From: Bin87 sp034421995
Lineage (GTDB): Bacteria > Chloroflexota > Dehalococcoidia > Lucifugimonadales > UBA3495
DNA: 64,000 nucleotides
NCBI GenBank assembly: GCA_034421995.1
Contig: DAOUJY010000077.1
Span: 1-64,000, forward strand
Reading direction: 5' to 3'
The position numbers and the translations under genes are program-made. Position 1 is the first letter of the stretch. Every line of letters begins with the position of its first letter. This document shows, one piece after another, positions 33,421 to 41,275 of this stretch. Below the pieces are notes generated by a model that saw only the letters and a program-made list of their open reading frames with translations, had not been told where the DNA came from and did not search any database.

Positions 33421-35091
33421 ATGTCGCAGTTGATGACCGGAAAGCAGGCCCTTTTGGAGATGCTCAAGGCCGAGGGGGTCGAGTACATTTTCGGCAACCC
33501 CGGCACCAGCGAGGGACCCATCATTGATATGCTGGGCGACTATCCCGAGTTTCGCTACATCCTGACCCTGCAGGAGAGCGTCGCCATGGGGATGGGCGAA
33601 GCCTACGCCCGGGCCACCGGTCGGGCATCCTTCGTCAGCCTCCACGTGGACAGCGGCCTGGCCAACGGCATCGCCCTGATGCTGGACGCGCTCAATACCG
33701 GCACGCCCATGGTGATCACCTCCGCCAACTACGACGCCCGCAAGGTCAACGAGACCATGACCGACCTGGCCAACCTGGTGCGCCCGGTCACCAAGTGGTC
33801 GGTGGAACTCACCCTGGCCGACCAGATACCCAGCGTCATGCGCCGCGCCTTCAACGAGGCCAACAGCCACCCCAGGGGGCCGGTGTACGTCGGCTTCTCC
33901 TCCAACGCCCTGGAGGGCATGGCCGAAATGAACATCGCGCCCTCCCGTCCGGTGTACGACACCTCCCGGCCCAGCGTCGAGGGCATCGCCGCGGCGGCGT
34001 CCCTGCTGCTCAACGCCAGCCGGCCCATGATGCTGGTGGGCGACCGTCTCGCCGAGGACGGCGCGCTGGACGAGGCGGTGGACGTGGCCGAATTGCTGGG
34101 CCTGCCCGTCTATCAGGCCCGGGGGGCGGAGGTTGCCTTCCCGACCACCCACGAGCAGTTCCTGGGCGCGCTGTCGCTGCGCGTCACCGAACAGCGGGAG
34201 GCGTTGCAGCGGGTTGACCTGGTGCTGGCCGTGGGCAGCGACCCCTTTGAGGAACTGTTCTACTGGGGCGACGTGATACTTCCGCCGGATGCCAAGCTGA
34301 TCCACATCGACCCCAGCCCGGGGCAGATCGGACGCTCCGAACCCACCGACGTGGGCATCGTGAGCCACTGCCGGTCGGGGCTTGCCGACCTGGCGACGGC
34401 GCTGCGGGAGCGTCTTTCTCCCGGCGACTTTGTCGAGATCGAGGAACGCAAGCAGGCGGTGGCTGCTGAAAAGCAAGATAACCGGGCGGCGTTCGAGGAG
34501 TCCGTCGCCGAGAAGTGGGACCACAAGCCGATGACGCCGGCCCGCATGATGGCCGAATTGGCCGCCGCCATCCCTGACAACGCGGTGGTGGTGGACGACT
34601 CCATCAGCAACCGGGGCGCCATGCGTCATTACTTCCAGGGGCAGCGTCCCGGCGACCTGCGCGGCTACCGGGGCCAGTCCATCGGCGGCGGCATGGGCAC
34701 TACTATGGGAACACAGTGCGCCTACCCCGACCGGCCCGTTTTCGGCGTCATCGGCGACGGCAGCGCGATGATGACCATTCAGGGACTCTGGACGGCGGCC
34801 AACGACAACATCCCGTGCGTCTTCGTCATCTGCAACAACGGGATGTACCGGGTGCTCAAGACCAATTTCAACGTGTACCAGAAGGACGTGCTGGGGCTGC
34901 CCGAAACGTCGGGCGGCCAGCTGCTCTATTCCGATTTCGGCACGCCCTTCGACATGGCCGCCATCGCCAACAGCATGGGCGTCCACGGCGAGCGCATCAC
35001 CGACCCGTCGGAAATCAAGCCGGCCGTGGACCGCGCCGTGGCGTCAGGCAAGCCAGCCCTGCTGGACATGGTCATCGATGGCGCGCTGTAG
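33421..35091 (+). CDS. Thiamine-diphosphate-dependent decarboxylase (benzoylformate decarboxylase-like)
   Basis: A 556-residue ThDP enzyme. Seen: catalytic Glu52 in LQESVAMGMG, the ThDP motif GDGSAMM at about 445 with the paired Asn at about 472 (ICNNGMYR), and domain order PYR-central-PP as in benzoylformate decarboxylase and acetolactate synthase. NPGTSEGPI near residue 25 resembles the benzoylformate decarboxylase N terminus. It does not look like a fused acetolactate synthase. A likely role is decarboxylation of a 2-oxo acid from aromatic or related compounds. It is followed by an HpaI-type aldolase. Confidence 0.85.
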   Translation: MSQLMTGKQALLEMLKAEGVEYIFGNPGTSEGPIIDMLGDYPEFRYILTLQESVAMGMGEAYARATGRASFVSLHVDSGLANGIALMLDALNTGTPMVITSANYDARKVNETMTDLANLVRPVTKWSVELTLADQIPSVMRRAFNEANSHPRGPVYVGFSSNALEGMAEMNIAPSRPVYDTSRPSVEGIAAAASLLLNASRPMMLVGDRLAEDGALDEAVDVAELLGLPVYQARGAEVAFPTTHEQFLGALSLRVTEQREALQRVDLVLAVGSDPFEELFYWGDVILPPDAKLIHIDPSPGQIGRSEPTDVGIVSHCRSGLADLATALRERLSPGDFVEIEERKQAVAAEKQDNRAAFEESVAEKWDHKPMTPARMMAELAAAIPDNAVVVDDSISNRGAMRHYFQGQRPGDLRGYRGQSIGGGMGTTMGTQCAYPDRPVFGVIGDGSAMMTIQGLWTAANDNIPCVFVICNNGMYRVLKTNFNVYQKDVLGLPETSGGQLLYSDFGTPFDMAAIANSMGVHGERITDPSEIKPAVDRAVASGKPALLDMVIDGAL

Positions 35092-35107
35092 CCGGTTTAT
35101 TTACATG

Positions 35108-35172
35108 AATGAACAGGATGAATGGGATGAACGGATAAAAGAAAGAATATCCTGCATATCCTGTACATCCCT
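35108..35172. repeat. Imperfect inverted repeat between decarboxylase and aldolase genes
   Basis: GAACAGGATGAATGGGATGA (35111-35130) is roughly complementary to CCTGCATATCCTGTACATCC (35151-35170). This AGGAT-rich inverted repeat is of a type common between genes in such genomes. Confidence 0.45.
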
Positions 35173-35196
35173 GTGAAAAATAGGGAGGCATTTCTA

Positions 35197-35964
35197 ATGC
35201 GCACCAACACCACCAAGGCCAAGCTCAACGAGGGCGGCGCCGTTTTCGGCGCGATCATCACCCGCTACGCTCCCGACATGGTGGAGATCTTCGGGGCGCT
35301 GGGCTACGACTTCGTGATGATCGACTGCGAACACGGGCCGGCCAACCTGGACCAGGTTGAGCACATGGTCCGCGCCGCCGAATCCTTCGGCATCACGCCC
35401 ATCGCACGCATCCCGGATCATTCCGACCAGACCATCCTGCGGTTCCTGGACCGGGGGTTGCAGGGCATCATCGTGCCTCACGTCAACACCGGCGAGCAGG
35501 CGGCGGCCATCGCCCGCGCCGCCCGCTACTATCCCGACGGCTACCGGGGCATGGGCGGAGGGCGCGCCCAGGACTACGGCATCGGCGTTACCAGAGACGA
35601 GGCCACTTCCTGGGTCAACTCCCAGGTGCTGGTGATCCCCATGGTGGAGGACATCGAAGCCGTGGGCAACCTGGACGACATACTCCAGGTGTCCGGCGCC
35701 GACGTGCTCCACGTGGCCGCGTCCGACCTGGGCCAGAGCATGGGCAACCCCGGCGTTGCCGAGGTGCGCCGCGTGATGAGCGAGGTAATCCCCCGCGTCC
35801 GGGCCGGCGGCAAGAACGTGGGCGTCGGCGGCAACAACCCGGCGGACACGGCCGGCGTGGCCGAATTCATCAAGCTGGGGGCGAACTTCGTGACCGTCTC
35901 GGGCTGGGGCCTGCTGCGCATCGGGGCGGAGGACTTTCTGAGGAACGTGAACGCAGCCTTGTGA
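35197..35964 (+). CDS. HpcH/HpaI-family aldolase
   Basis: A 255-residue class II aldolase/citrate-lyase-beta-type protein. Seen: FVMIDCEHGPANLDQVEHMVRA, PIARIPDHSD, GIIVPHVNTGEQA and PMVEDIEAVGNLDDIL, which carry the metal Glu and Asp/His positions of HpaI enzymes. GGAGG precedes ATG 35197. These aldolases split 4-hydroxy-2-oxo acids. Placed after the decarboxylase, it suggests a short catabolic route for an oxo acid. Confidence 0.9.
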   Translation: MRTNTTKAKLNEGGAVFGAIITRYAPDMVEIFGALGYDFVMIDCEHGPANLDQVEHMVRAAESFGITPIARIPDHSDQTILRFLDRGLQGIIVPHVNTGEQAAAIARAARYYPDGYRGMGGGRAQDYGIGVTRDEATSWVNSQVLVIPMVEDIEAVGNLDDILQVSGADVLHVAASDLGQSMGNPGVAEVRRVMSEVIPRVRAGGKNVGVGGNNPADTAGVAEFIKLGANFVTVSGWGLLRIGAEDFLRNVNAAL

Positions 35965-35970
35965 ACGGAT

Positions 35971-35992
35971 ATTTGACGCAAAGACGTAGAGG
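35971..35992. repeat. Repeat fragment GACGCAAAGACGTAGAGG
   Basis: Matches the GACGCAGAGACGCAAAGG type of dispersed repeat at 44161-44192 (inverted) and 46330-46365. Not coding. Confidence 0.4.
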
Positions 35993-35998
35993 GTGATG

Positions 35999-36024
35999 TA
36001 GGGGCGAATAATTATTCGCCCCTA
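35999..36024. repeat. 26-bp perfect palindrome, family B copy 1
   Basis: Half-site TAGGGGCGAATAA followed by its exact complement. Identical at 52186-52211 and nearly identical at 59093-59118. It lies between convergent genes, so it could end transcription in both directions. Confidence 0.75.
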
Positions 36025-36071
36025 CAGTGGTTGAAGCCAAACCTGCTCCAACCTCCCGACTTGCCAACCGG

Positions 36072-36476
36072 TTATTTGCCGGTCTCAATCGGTTCGCGCT
36101 CCAACTGCTCCAGGACCTGCGCTGCCAGCGTTGGATTTTCCCGGATCACCTGCGCCATCAGATCGTCGTTGCTGCTGACGGCACGGACGGCAGCGGCATT
36201 TCGTGCCGCCTTCCGCTCATCCATGAACTTGATGATCGCCGCTATGGTGTAAAACATAGCCTGTCCCCCTAAATCAACGACAACTGCGCTCATTCCATAC
36301 AGGATCACGCCTATGCTGGCATAAATCGCCAACTCGTCAAAGTCCGCTGCCGTCGGCAAGCGGCCAAGTCGCCAAACTGCTATCCCATAGGTTGTTGCAG
36401 CCGCTCCGAACGGCGACGCCAGAAAGTGCAAACGTAGCAATCTGTCTTGCGTAAACCACCGCCGGAGCCGATCCAT
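36072..36476 (-). CDS. Small membrane protein with helical tail
   Basis: A 134-residue protein with two to three membrane spans (about 15-35, 48-66 and 68-85) and a cytosolic helix (MDERKAARNAAAVRAV) followed by NPTLAAQVLEQLE. A TATAAT box ends 6 bases before the ATG, so the mRNA is probably leaderless. It resembles the small membrane proteins at 18004 and 27414. Function unknown. Confidence 0.55.
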   Translation of the reverse strand: MDRLRRWFTQDRLLRLHFLASPFGAAATTYGIAVWRLGRLPTAADFDELAIYASIGVILYGMSAVVVDLGGQAMFYTIAAIIKFMDERKAARNAAAVRAVSSNDDLMAQVIRENPTLAAQVLEQLEREPIETGK

Positions 36477-36482
36477 GACACG

Positions 36483-36488
36483 ATTATA
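36483..36488 (-). promoter_or_regulatory. -10 box giving a leaderless start
   Basis: TATAAT on the minus strand, 6 bases from the ATG at 36476. Initiation 7 bases downstream would fall on the A of the start codon. Confidence 0.45.
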
Positions 36489-36517
36489 GCAAAACAGCCA
36501 ATCTCACCACAGGTCTA

Positions 36518-37807
36518 TCACCCTTGAGACCAGCCTGCTCGCGGCCTGGTCCGCGCCGCCGCCATCAGCGCCGCCGCCACCAGCGTTATGCCGGCCATGA
36601 CGAGAAAGGCTTCCCGGTAGCTTCCCGCGCCGTCATAAGCTATGCCGGCGGCCAGCGGCCCGACGGCGAATCCCATAACCTGGCTGGCCCGGCCCACGCC
36701 GTGGATGGCCCCCAGGTGGCCGCGCCCGTAGTCGCTGGCCCACATCAGCGGCGCCAGCGTGTTGATGCCGGTGTTAGCCAGACCGGTCAGGATGGCGTAG
36801 CAGTATGTCTCGAACATGGTGTCGGTGGTTACCAGCAGAACCAGAGACCCCGCGCTCACCAGGTAGAGGGATACCATCACCCACCGGGGATGCACGCGGT
36901 CGGCCACCACGCCGGCCAGCAGGGCCCCGGCAGCCCCCGATATGGACATGACGCTGATGGCTGCCACCGCCGCCGTGACGTTGATGCCCCGCTCGGTTAG
37001 GTACGGGATCAGGTGCAGCCCCGGCCCAGCCGTTGCGGTGCTGCCCAGGAACAGCGCCCACAACGCCATCCAAAAGACGGGCCGCCCGGCCGCTTGTCTC
37101 AGAGTCAGCGATGGTTCCGAAGCAGCCCCTCTGTGCCGCCCTGGTTGGCCGGCATCCTCGGCGGTGTCAGGTCGGTCGCCGTCCACCGCCAGCCCCATAT
37201 CCTCCGGCTGTCGCCGCACCCACAGCGCGCAGGGGATGACGCCCGCCAGCAACATCACCGCCCCCAGTCCCTGCCATGCCGACCGCCATCCCCAAAGGGC
37301 AATCACCAGCTGGGTCAACGGCGCCAGGGCGATGACGCCAGCGGTTTCGGCGAAAAACACCAGCCCGGTGGCCCGGCCCCGGTAGCGCTGGAACCACTTC
37401 CCCATGCTGACCGAAGCGCCGATTTTCACCCCGCCCTGGTCGGCGATCCTCGACGCAGTGAAAGCCAGGTAGAACCCCAGCAGGGTCTGCACTGCGGACA
37501 GGTAGATGCAGGCCAGGGCGATGACCGTTCCGCCGACCACCAGCACGACCCGCGAACCCACCCGGTCCACCAGCCGGCCAATGAAGGGCGCCAGCGCGGC
37601 CCCCAGGATTGCGCCGACGGTGGTGGCCCCGGCGATGGCCGTCCGGCTCCAGCCGAACTCGGCGGACATGGGAACGACGAATATGGTCAGTATGGATATG
37701 GCGGATGCGGCGTTGGAGAACCCAATGGCTCCCGCCGCGCCGGCAACAATCCAGCCGTAGTACAGAGGCTTGCGGCGGAACTTCATGTGGAGATTGTCAT
37801 CCATCAA
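36518..37807 (-). CDS. MFS permease, OFA/monocarboxylate-like
   Basis: A 429-residue 12-span permease: YYGWIVAGAAGAIGFSNAA at span 1, GRLVDRVGSR (the MFS loop 2-3 motif), GKWFQRYRGRATG after span 4 and a second-half counterpart (VVADRVHPRWVM). The overall pattern matches the oxalate:formate antiporter-like group that carries mono- and dicarboxylates. It is near the decarboxylase/aldolase genes, so import of an oxo acid is a reasonable guess. The MMDDNLHMKF start could be shorter at the third Met. Confidence 0.85.
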   Translation of the reverse strand: MMDDNLHMKFRRKPLYYGWIVAGAAGAIGFSNAASAISILTIFVVPMSAEFGWSRTAIAGATTVGAILGAALAPFIGRLVDRVGSRVVLVVGGTVIALACIYLSAVQTLLGFYLAFTASRIADQGGVKIGASVSMGKWFQRYRGRATGLVFFAETAGVIALAPLTQLVIALWGWRSAWQGLGAVMLLAGVIPCALWVRRQPEDMGLAVDGDRPDTAEDAGQPGRHRGAASEPSLTLRQAAGRPVFWMALWALFLGSTATAGPGLHLIPYLTERGINVTAAVAAISVMSISGAAGALLAGVVADRVHPRWVMVSLYLVSAGSLVLLVTTDTMFETYCYAILTGLANTGINTLAPLMWASDYGRGHLGAIHGVGRASQVMGFAVGPLAAGIAYDGAGSYREAFLVMAGITLVAAALMAAARTRPRAGWSQG

Positions 37808-37886
37808 AGTGGATTCTTATGGGCGCGGAAACCGAGTACACAAAGACCGAATCGGTGATACAATTCAAAAAAATATAAAATGCGCC

Positions 37887-37892
37887 ATTATA
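37887..37892 (-). promoter_or_regulatory. -10 box for the MFS gene
   Basis: TATAAT on the minus strand, 79 bases before the MFS start, in an AT-rich stretch (37859-37895) also upstream of the divergent STAS gene. TATAAA at 37874-37879 may serve the plus strand. Confidence 0.35.
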
Positions 37893-37950
37893 GGGAACGG
37901 GCATCGGCGCATCGCCGCACATCTTCCCGCTCAATTCAGGAGACAGCAAC

Positions 37951-38289
37951 ATGGCAATCGATTTTCAGAGGGACGAAAGCACTCTCATCATTCAGGCTGC
38001 GGAGCGAGTGGATAGCACCAACGCCCAGCGGTTCCTAGAGGACCTGGACGCTGCCATCGAACCCACCGATCAGGTAGTGATCCTGGATATGGGAAAACTC
38101 ACTTATATCAGCAGTGCGGGTCTGCGGGTTATTTTGCAGACTGCGAAGACGTTGCAGCGGCAGAACTCCAACTTCGCCCTTTGCGCCCTGTCCGGGACCG
38201 TCCGCGAGGTCTTTGAGATCAGCGGTTTTGACCAGGTGATTTCCATTCACGATTCTCAGTCGGACGCCTTGGCCGCCCTCAAGAGCTGA
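37951..38289 (+). CDS. STAS-domain anti-sigma factor antagonist
   Basis: A 112-residue SpoIIAA/RsbV-like protein. The phosphorylatable loop is LTYISSAGLRVIL, with Ser55 as the likely site. In partner switching the unphosphorylated form binds the RsbW-like kinase and frees its target. AGGAG precedes ATG. First gene of a five-gene cassette with the PP2C phosphatase, the RsbW-like kinase, a solute-binding protein and a histidine kinase. Confidence 0.9.
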   Translation: MAIDFQRDESTLIIQAAERVDSTNAQRFLEDLDAAIEPTDQVVILDMGKLTYISSAGLRVILQTAKTLQRQNSNFALCALSGTVREVFEISGFDQVISIHDSQSDALAALKS

Positions 38290-38364
38290 CCGGCCCCCGG
38301 TCGCCTCTAATTCTCCATTGTGCGTTAATCGGGAGGGCAGCCGCCGGCTGCCAGGGATGAGGCT

Positions 38365-39531
38365 ATGGTAGCAACGCAAGGGCCATATCGCATTCTCGTA
38401 GTTGACGACGAGCCCGATCTTGAGCCGCTGGTTCTGCAGCGGATGCGCCGAGCGATCCGGTCGGGTCGTTACGAATTCCTCTTTGCCCAAAACGGGGTTG
38501 AGGCGCTCCAGGCCCTGGGCGACGATGACGACATCGATATGGTGCTGTCGGACATCAATATGCCCCAGATGGATGGCCTGGCGCTGCTTTCCCACATACC
38601 CGAAGTTGCGCCCGACGTACAGGCGGTGATCATCTCTGCCTACGGCGATATGAAGAACATACGCGCCGCCATGAACCTGGGCGCCTTTGATTTCGTCACC
38701 AAGCCGGTTGACTTTGAAGACCTGCGCATCACCATCGAGCGCGCGCTCAGCAACCTGGAGGCCTGGCGAGAGGCCACATCTTCCCGCGACCGTCTGATCG
38801 CCCTGCAAAACGAGCTTAACCTCGCCGGCAAGATGCAGCAGGCCATTCTGCCCACCGAGTTCCTCAACAAGCCGGGCTATGAGATGTACGGCAGCATGAT
38901 GCCGGCGCGGGACGTGGGCGGGGACTTCTTTGACGTGGTGTACCTGAGCAACGGCTGCATCGGCCTGGCCATCGCCGACGTTTCCGACAAGGGCGTGCCG
39001 GCCGCCCTGTTCATGATGGCCAGCCGTACCCTGCTCAAGGCCGCCGCGCTGGGTCTCAAACCTCCCGGTCAGGCCCTGCGGGAAGTCAACGATCTCCTGT
39101 ATGACGACAACGACACGATGATGTTCGTGACGCTGTTCTACGCGGTGTACGACCCGACCACCGGGGAACTCACCTACGCCAATGGCGGGCACAACGAACC
39201 GCTCATCGTCCATCCCGACGGCAATTCCTCGATCCTGCCGGGCACCAATGGAATTGCCCTGGGAGTGGCGCCCGAAATGGCCTATGCAGAGAACACCGTC
39301 TCGATAGCTCCCGGCGACGCCATCGTCTTCTACACCGACGGCGTCACCGAAGCGGTGAACACTGCGGAAGAAGAGTTTGGATTGCCCCGTTTGCAGCAAG
39401 TCTTTGCATCCAATCCTCCCACGGATGCGAAAACCGCCACCCAGGCCGTTTTCAGCGCCGTGAATGACTTCGCGGGAACGGCTCCCCAGTTCGATGACAT
39501 CACCTGCCTGATCTTCCGCCGCACCGAGTAA
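38365..39531 (+). CDS. Receiver-PP2C phosphatase (RsbU/SpoIIE-type)
   Basis: A 388-residue two-domain protein. Receiver: acidic pair Asp14/Asp15, phospho-Asp63 in LSDINMPQMDG and Lys113 in FVTKPVD, all present. A coiled linker (130-155) leads to a SpoIIE-type PP2C phosphatase: ARDVGGDFFDV, ADVSDKGVPAALFM, YANGGHNEPLIV and FDDITCLIF with the metal aspartates. It should dephosphorylate the STAS protein when activated by phosphotransfer, presumably from the kinase at 41272. Confidence 0.95.
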   Translation: MVATQGPYRILVVDDEPDLEPLVLQRMRRAIRSGRYEFLFAQNGVEALQALGDDDDIDMVLSDINMPQMDGLALLSHIPEVAPDVQAVIISAYGDMKNIRAAMNLGAFDFVTKPVDFEDLRITIERALSNLEAWREATSSRDRLIALQNELNLAGKMQQAILPTEFLNKPGYEMYGSMMPARDVGGDFFDVVYLSNGCIGLAIADVSDKGVPAALFMMASRTLLKAAALGLKPPGQALREVNDLLYDDNDTMMFVTLFYAVYDPTTGELTYANGGHNEPLIVHPDGNSSILPGTNGIALGVAPEMAYAENTVSIAPGDAIVFYTDGVTEAVNTAEEEFGLPRLQQVFASNPPTDAKTATQAVFSAVNDFAGTAPQFDDITCLIFRRTE

Positions 39532-39536
39532 GGGCC

Positions 39537-39950
39537 ATGACTGAGCCGCTTTTCCTGAGAATCCCCCCCAACCACAACCAGTTGGAGCAGATCCCGGCAG
39601 CGGTGGAGGAGTTTGCTGAGCGCGACAACTGGCCTCCCGACCTGGTTTTCAAACTCAACCTGGTGCTCGAAGAGTTGGGCGTCAATATCGTGAATTACAG
39701 CGGGGCCACCGGGGAGATCGAGATTTCGCTGGCTTCCGACGGCGAAACGGTAACCATCGAAATTGCCGACAACGGGCGGCCCTTCAATCCGCTGGCTGAA
39801 CTGGACACGCCGGATATTTCCGCCCCGCTGGGCGACCGGCCCATCGGCGGCCTGGGCGTTCACCTGGTGCGCTCCATGATGGATGAGTTGAGCTACAGCA
39901 GGGAAGACGGCATGAATCGTCTGGCCATGACCAAACGCAAAGCCGGATAA
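39537..39950 (+). CDS. RsbW-like anti-sigma factor / serine kinase
   Basis: A 137-residue HATPase-fold protein. N box: LNLVLEELGVNIVNYSG; G1: IEIADNGRPFNP; G2: PIGGLGVHLVRSM. Such kinases phosphorylate the STAS partner and bind a sigma factor or other target. No sigma factor gene is in the cassette. It lies 5 bases after the phosphatase and 2 bases before the solute-binding gene, so the genes are tightly linked. Confidence 0.9.
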   Translation: MTEPLFLRIPPNHNQLEQIPAAVEEFAERDNWPPDLVFKLNLVLEELGVNIVNYSGATGEIEISLASDGETVTIEIADNGRPFNPLAELDTPDISAPLGDRPIGGLGVHLVRSMMDELSYSREDGMNRLAMTKRKAG

Positions 39951-39952
39951 AA

Positions 39953-41275
39953 ATGGCTGAGGCCATTCTGACGAAATTGCCCTGGTTGCAACGGACTGCC
40001 GGCATCGTTGCCATCACCTTGATCATGGCGGCGGTCGGCTGCCGCCCCGGCGCGGAAGCCGCCGTTGGCCAGGTCGAAACGGATCCGAACCCGGGCAGCC
40101 CGGCGCCGCCGCCGGTCATGGCGGCTGAGCCGGGGGTTTTTGAGGACCATATCGTGTTCGGTCAATCCGCCGCTTCCAGCGGCCCCGCCGGCGAACTGGG
40201 CCTCGGAATACACGTGGGCATCCTGGCGGCCTTTGCGGAGGTCAACCGGGCCGGCGGGGTTCACGGGCGTCTCCTGGAGTTGCGGTTCAGAGACGATGGC
40301 TACGAGCCTGAGCAGGCCATCGCCAACACTACCGCATTGATTGAGGAGGAGGCGGTTTTCGCCCTCATCGGCGCCGTGGGCACGCCAACCTCCCGGGCGG
40401 CGGTTCCGGTCGCCGCCGCTGCCGACGTGCCTTACGTGGCCCCCTTCACCGGCGCCGCGTTCCTGCGCGACGCCGCAACGCTGCCCAACGTGGTCAATCT
40501 CCGCGCTTCCTACAGCCAGGAAACCGAGGAAATGGTGGAACGCCTGACCACAGACCTGGGCATCACGCGCATCGCGGTGATGTACCAGGACGATTCCTTT
40601 GGCCGCGCCGGTTACAACGGCACGCTGGACGCTCTGGAAAAGCGCGGAATGTCCCTGGTCGCCGAGGGGCTGTACCCGCGCAACACCACCGCCGTCAAGA
40701 CCGGCCTGCTGGACCTCCGCCGCGGAAATCCGGAAGCCGTGATCCTGGTGGGCGCCTACCGGCCTGTCGCGGCGCTCATCGCCTGGGCGCGCCACATCGG
40801 CATGGACTGGGAGTTCATCGCCATCTCCTTCGTGGGCAGCAACGCGCTGGCCAAGGAATTCGAAGCGCAGGCCGATGAGTTCAAGGAGTTGGGCCTCACG
40901 GACCCGGCGGCGGGCGGCGAGGGGGTTTTCGTGACCCAAGTGGTGCCCTTTCCCCATGACGACACGGTTCCCGTCGTCGCCGCCTATCATCGTGCCCTGA
41001 GGGATATTGCCCCGGCAGAGGACCCCGGTTTCGTTACCCTGGAGGGCTATCTGACCGGACGCCTCGCCATCGCCGCGCTGGAGTTGTGCGGACGAGAGTT
41101 GAATCGCGATTGTTTCCTGGGCAGCCTCCAGCGGGCGGAGTACATTGACCTGGACGGCTTCCGGCTGCACTATGGAGAAAACGACAACCAGGGTTCCGAC
41201 ACCGTATTTCTGACTATGATAGGCTCTGACGGCAGTTACGTTCCCATTGAGACCTTGCCGAGTAAAAACCCATGA
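39953..41275 (+). CDS. LivK-like solute-binding lipoprotein
   Basis: A 440-residue type 1 periplasmic-binding protein of the branched-chain amino acid/amide group. The signal peptide ends in lipobox AVGC (Cys about 29). Seen: DHIVFGQSAASSGPAGELGLGIHVGILAAFAEVNRAGGVHGR and the YEPEQAIANTTALIEEEAVFALIGAVGTPTS core. No ABC permease or ATPase genes accompany it. The stop overlaps the kinase start by 4 bases, so it probably delivers a ligand signal to that kinase, not to a transporter. Ligand unknown. Confidence 0.9.
   Translation: MAEAILTKLPWLQRTAGIVAITLIMAAVGCRPGAEAAVGQVETDPNPGSPAPPPVMAAEPGVFEDHIVFGQSAASSGPAGELGLGIHVGILAAFAEVNRAGGVHGRLLELRFRDDGYEPEQAIANTTALIEEEAVFALIGAVGTPTSRAAVPVAAAADVPYVAPFTGAAFLRDAATLPNVVNLRASYSQETEEMVERLTTDLGITRIAVMYQDDSFGRAGYNGTLDALEKRGMSLVAEGLYPRNTTAVKTGLLDLRRGNPEAVILVGAYRPVAALIAWARHIGMDWEFIAISFVGSNALAKEFEAQADEFKELGLTDPAAGGEGVFVTQVVPFPHDDTVPVVAAYHRALRDIAPAEDPGFVTLEGYLTGRLAIAALELCGRELNRDCFLGSLQRAEYIDLDGFRLHYGENDNQGSDTVFLTMIGSDGSYVPIETLPSKNP

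Noticed and set aside
33403..34986. A 527-codon minus-strand frame
   Set aside because: Antisense to the ThDP decarboxylase, with His/Gly/Val-rich low-information sequence and no domain.
38035..39399. A 454-codon minus-strand frame
   Set aside because: Antisense to the STAS and receiver-PP2C genes.
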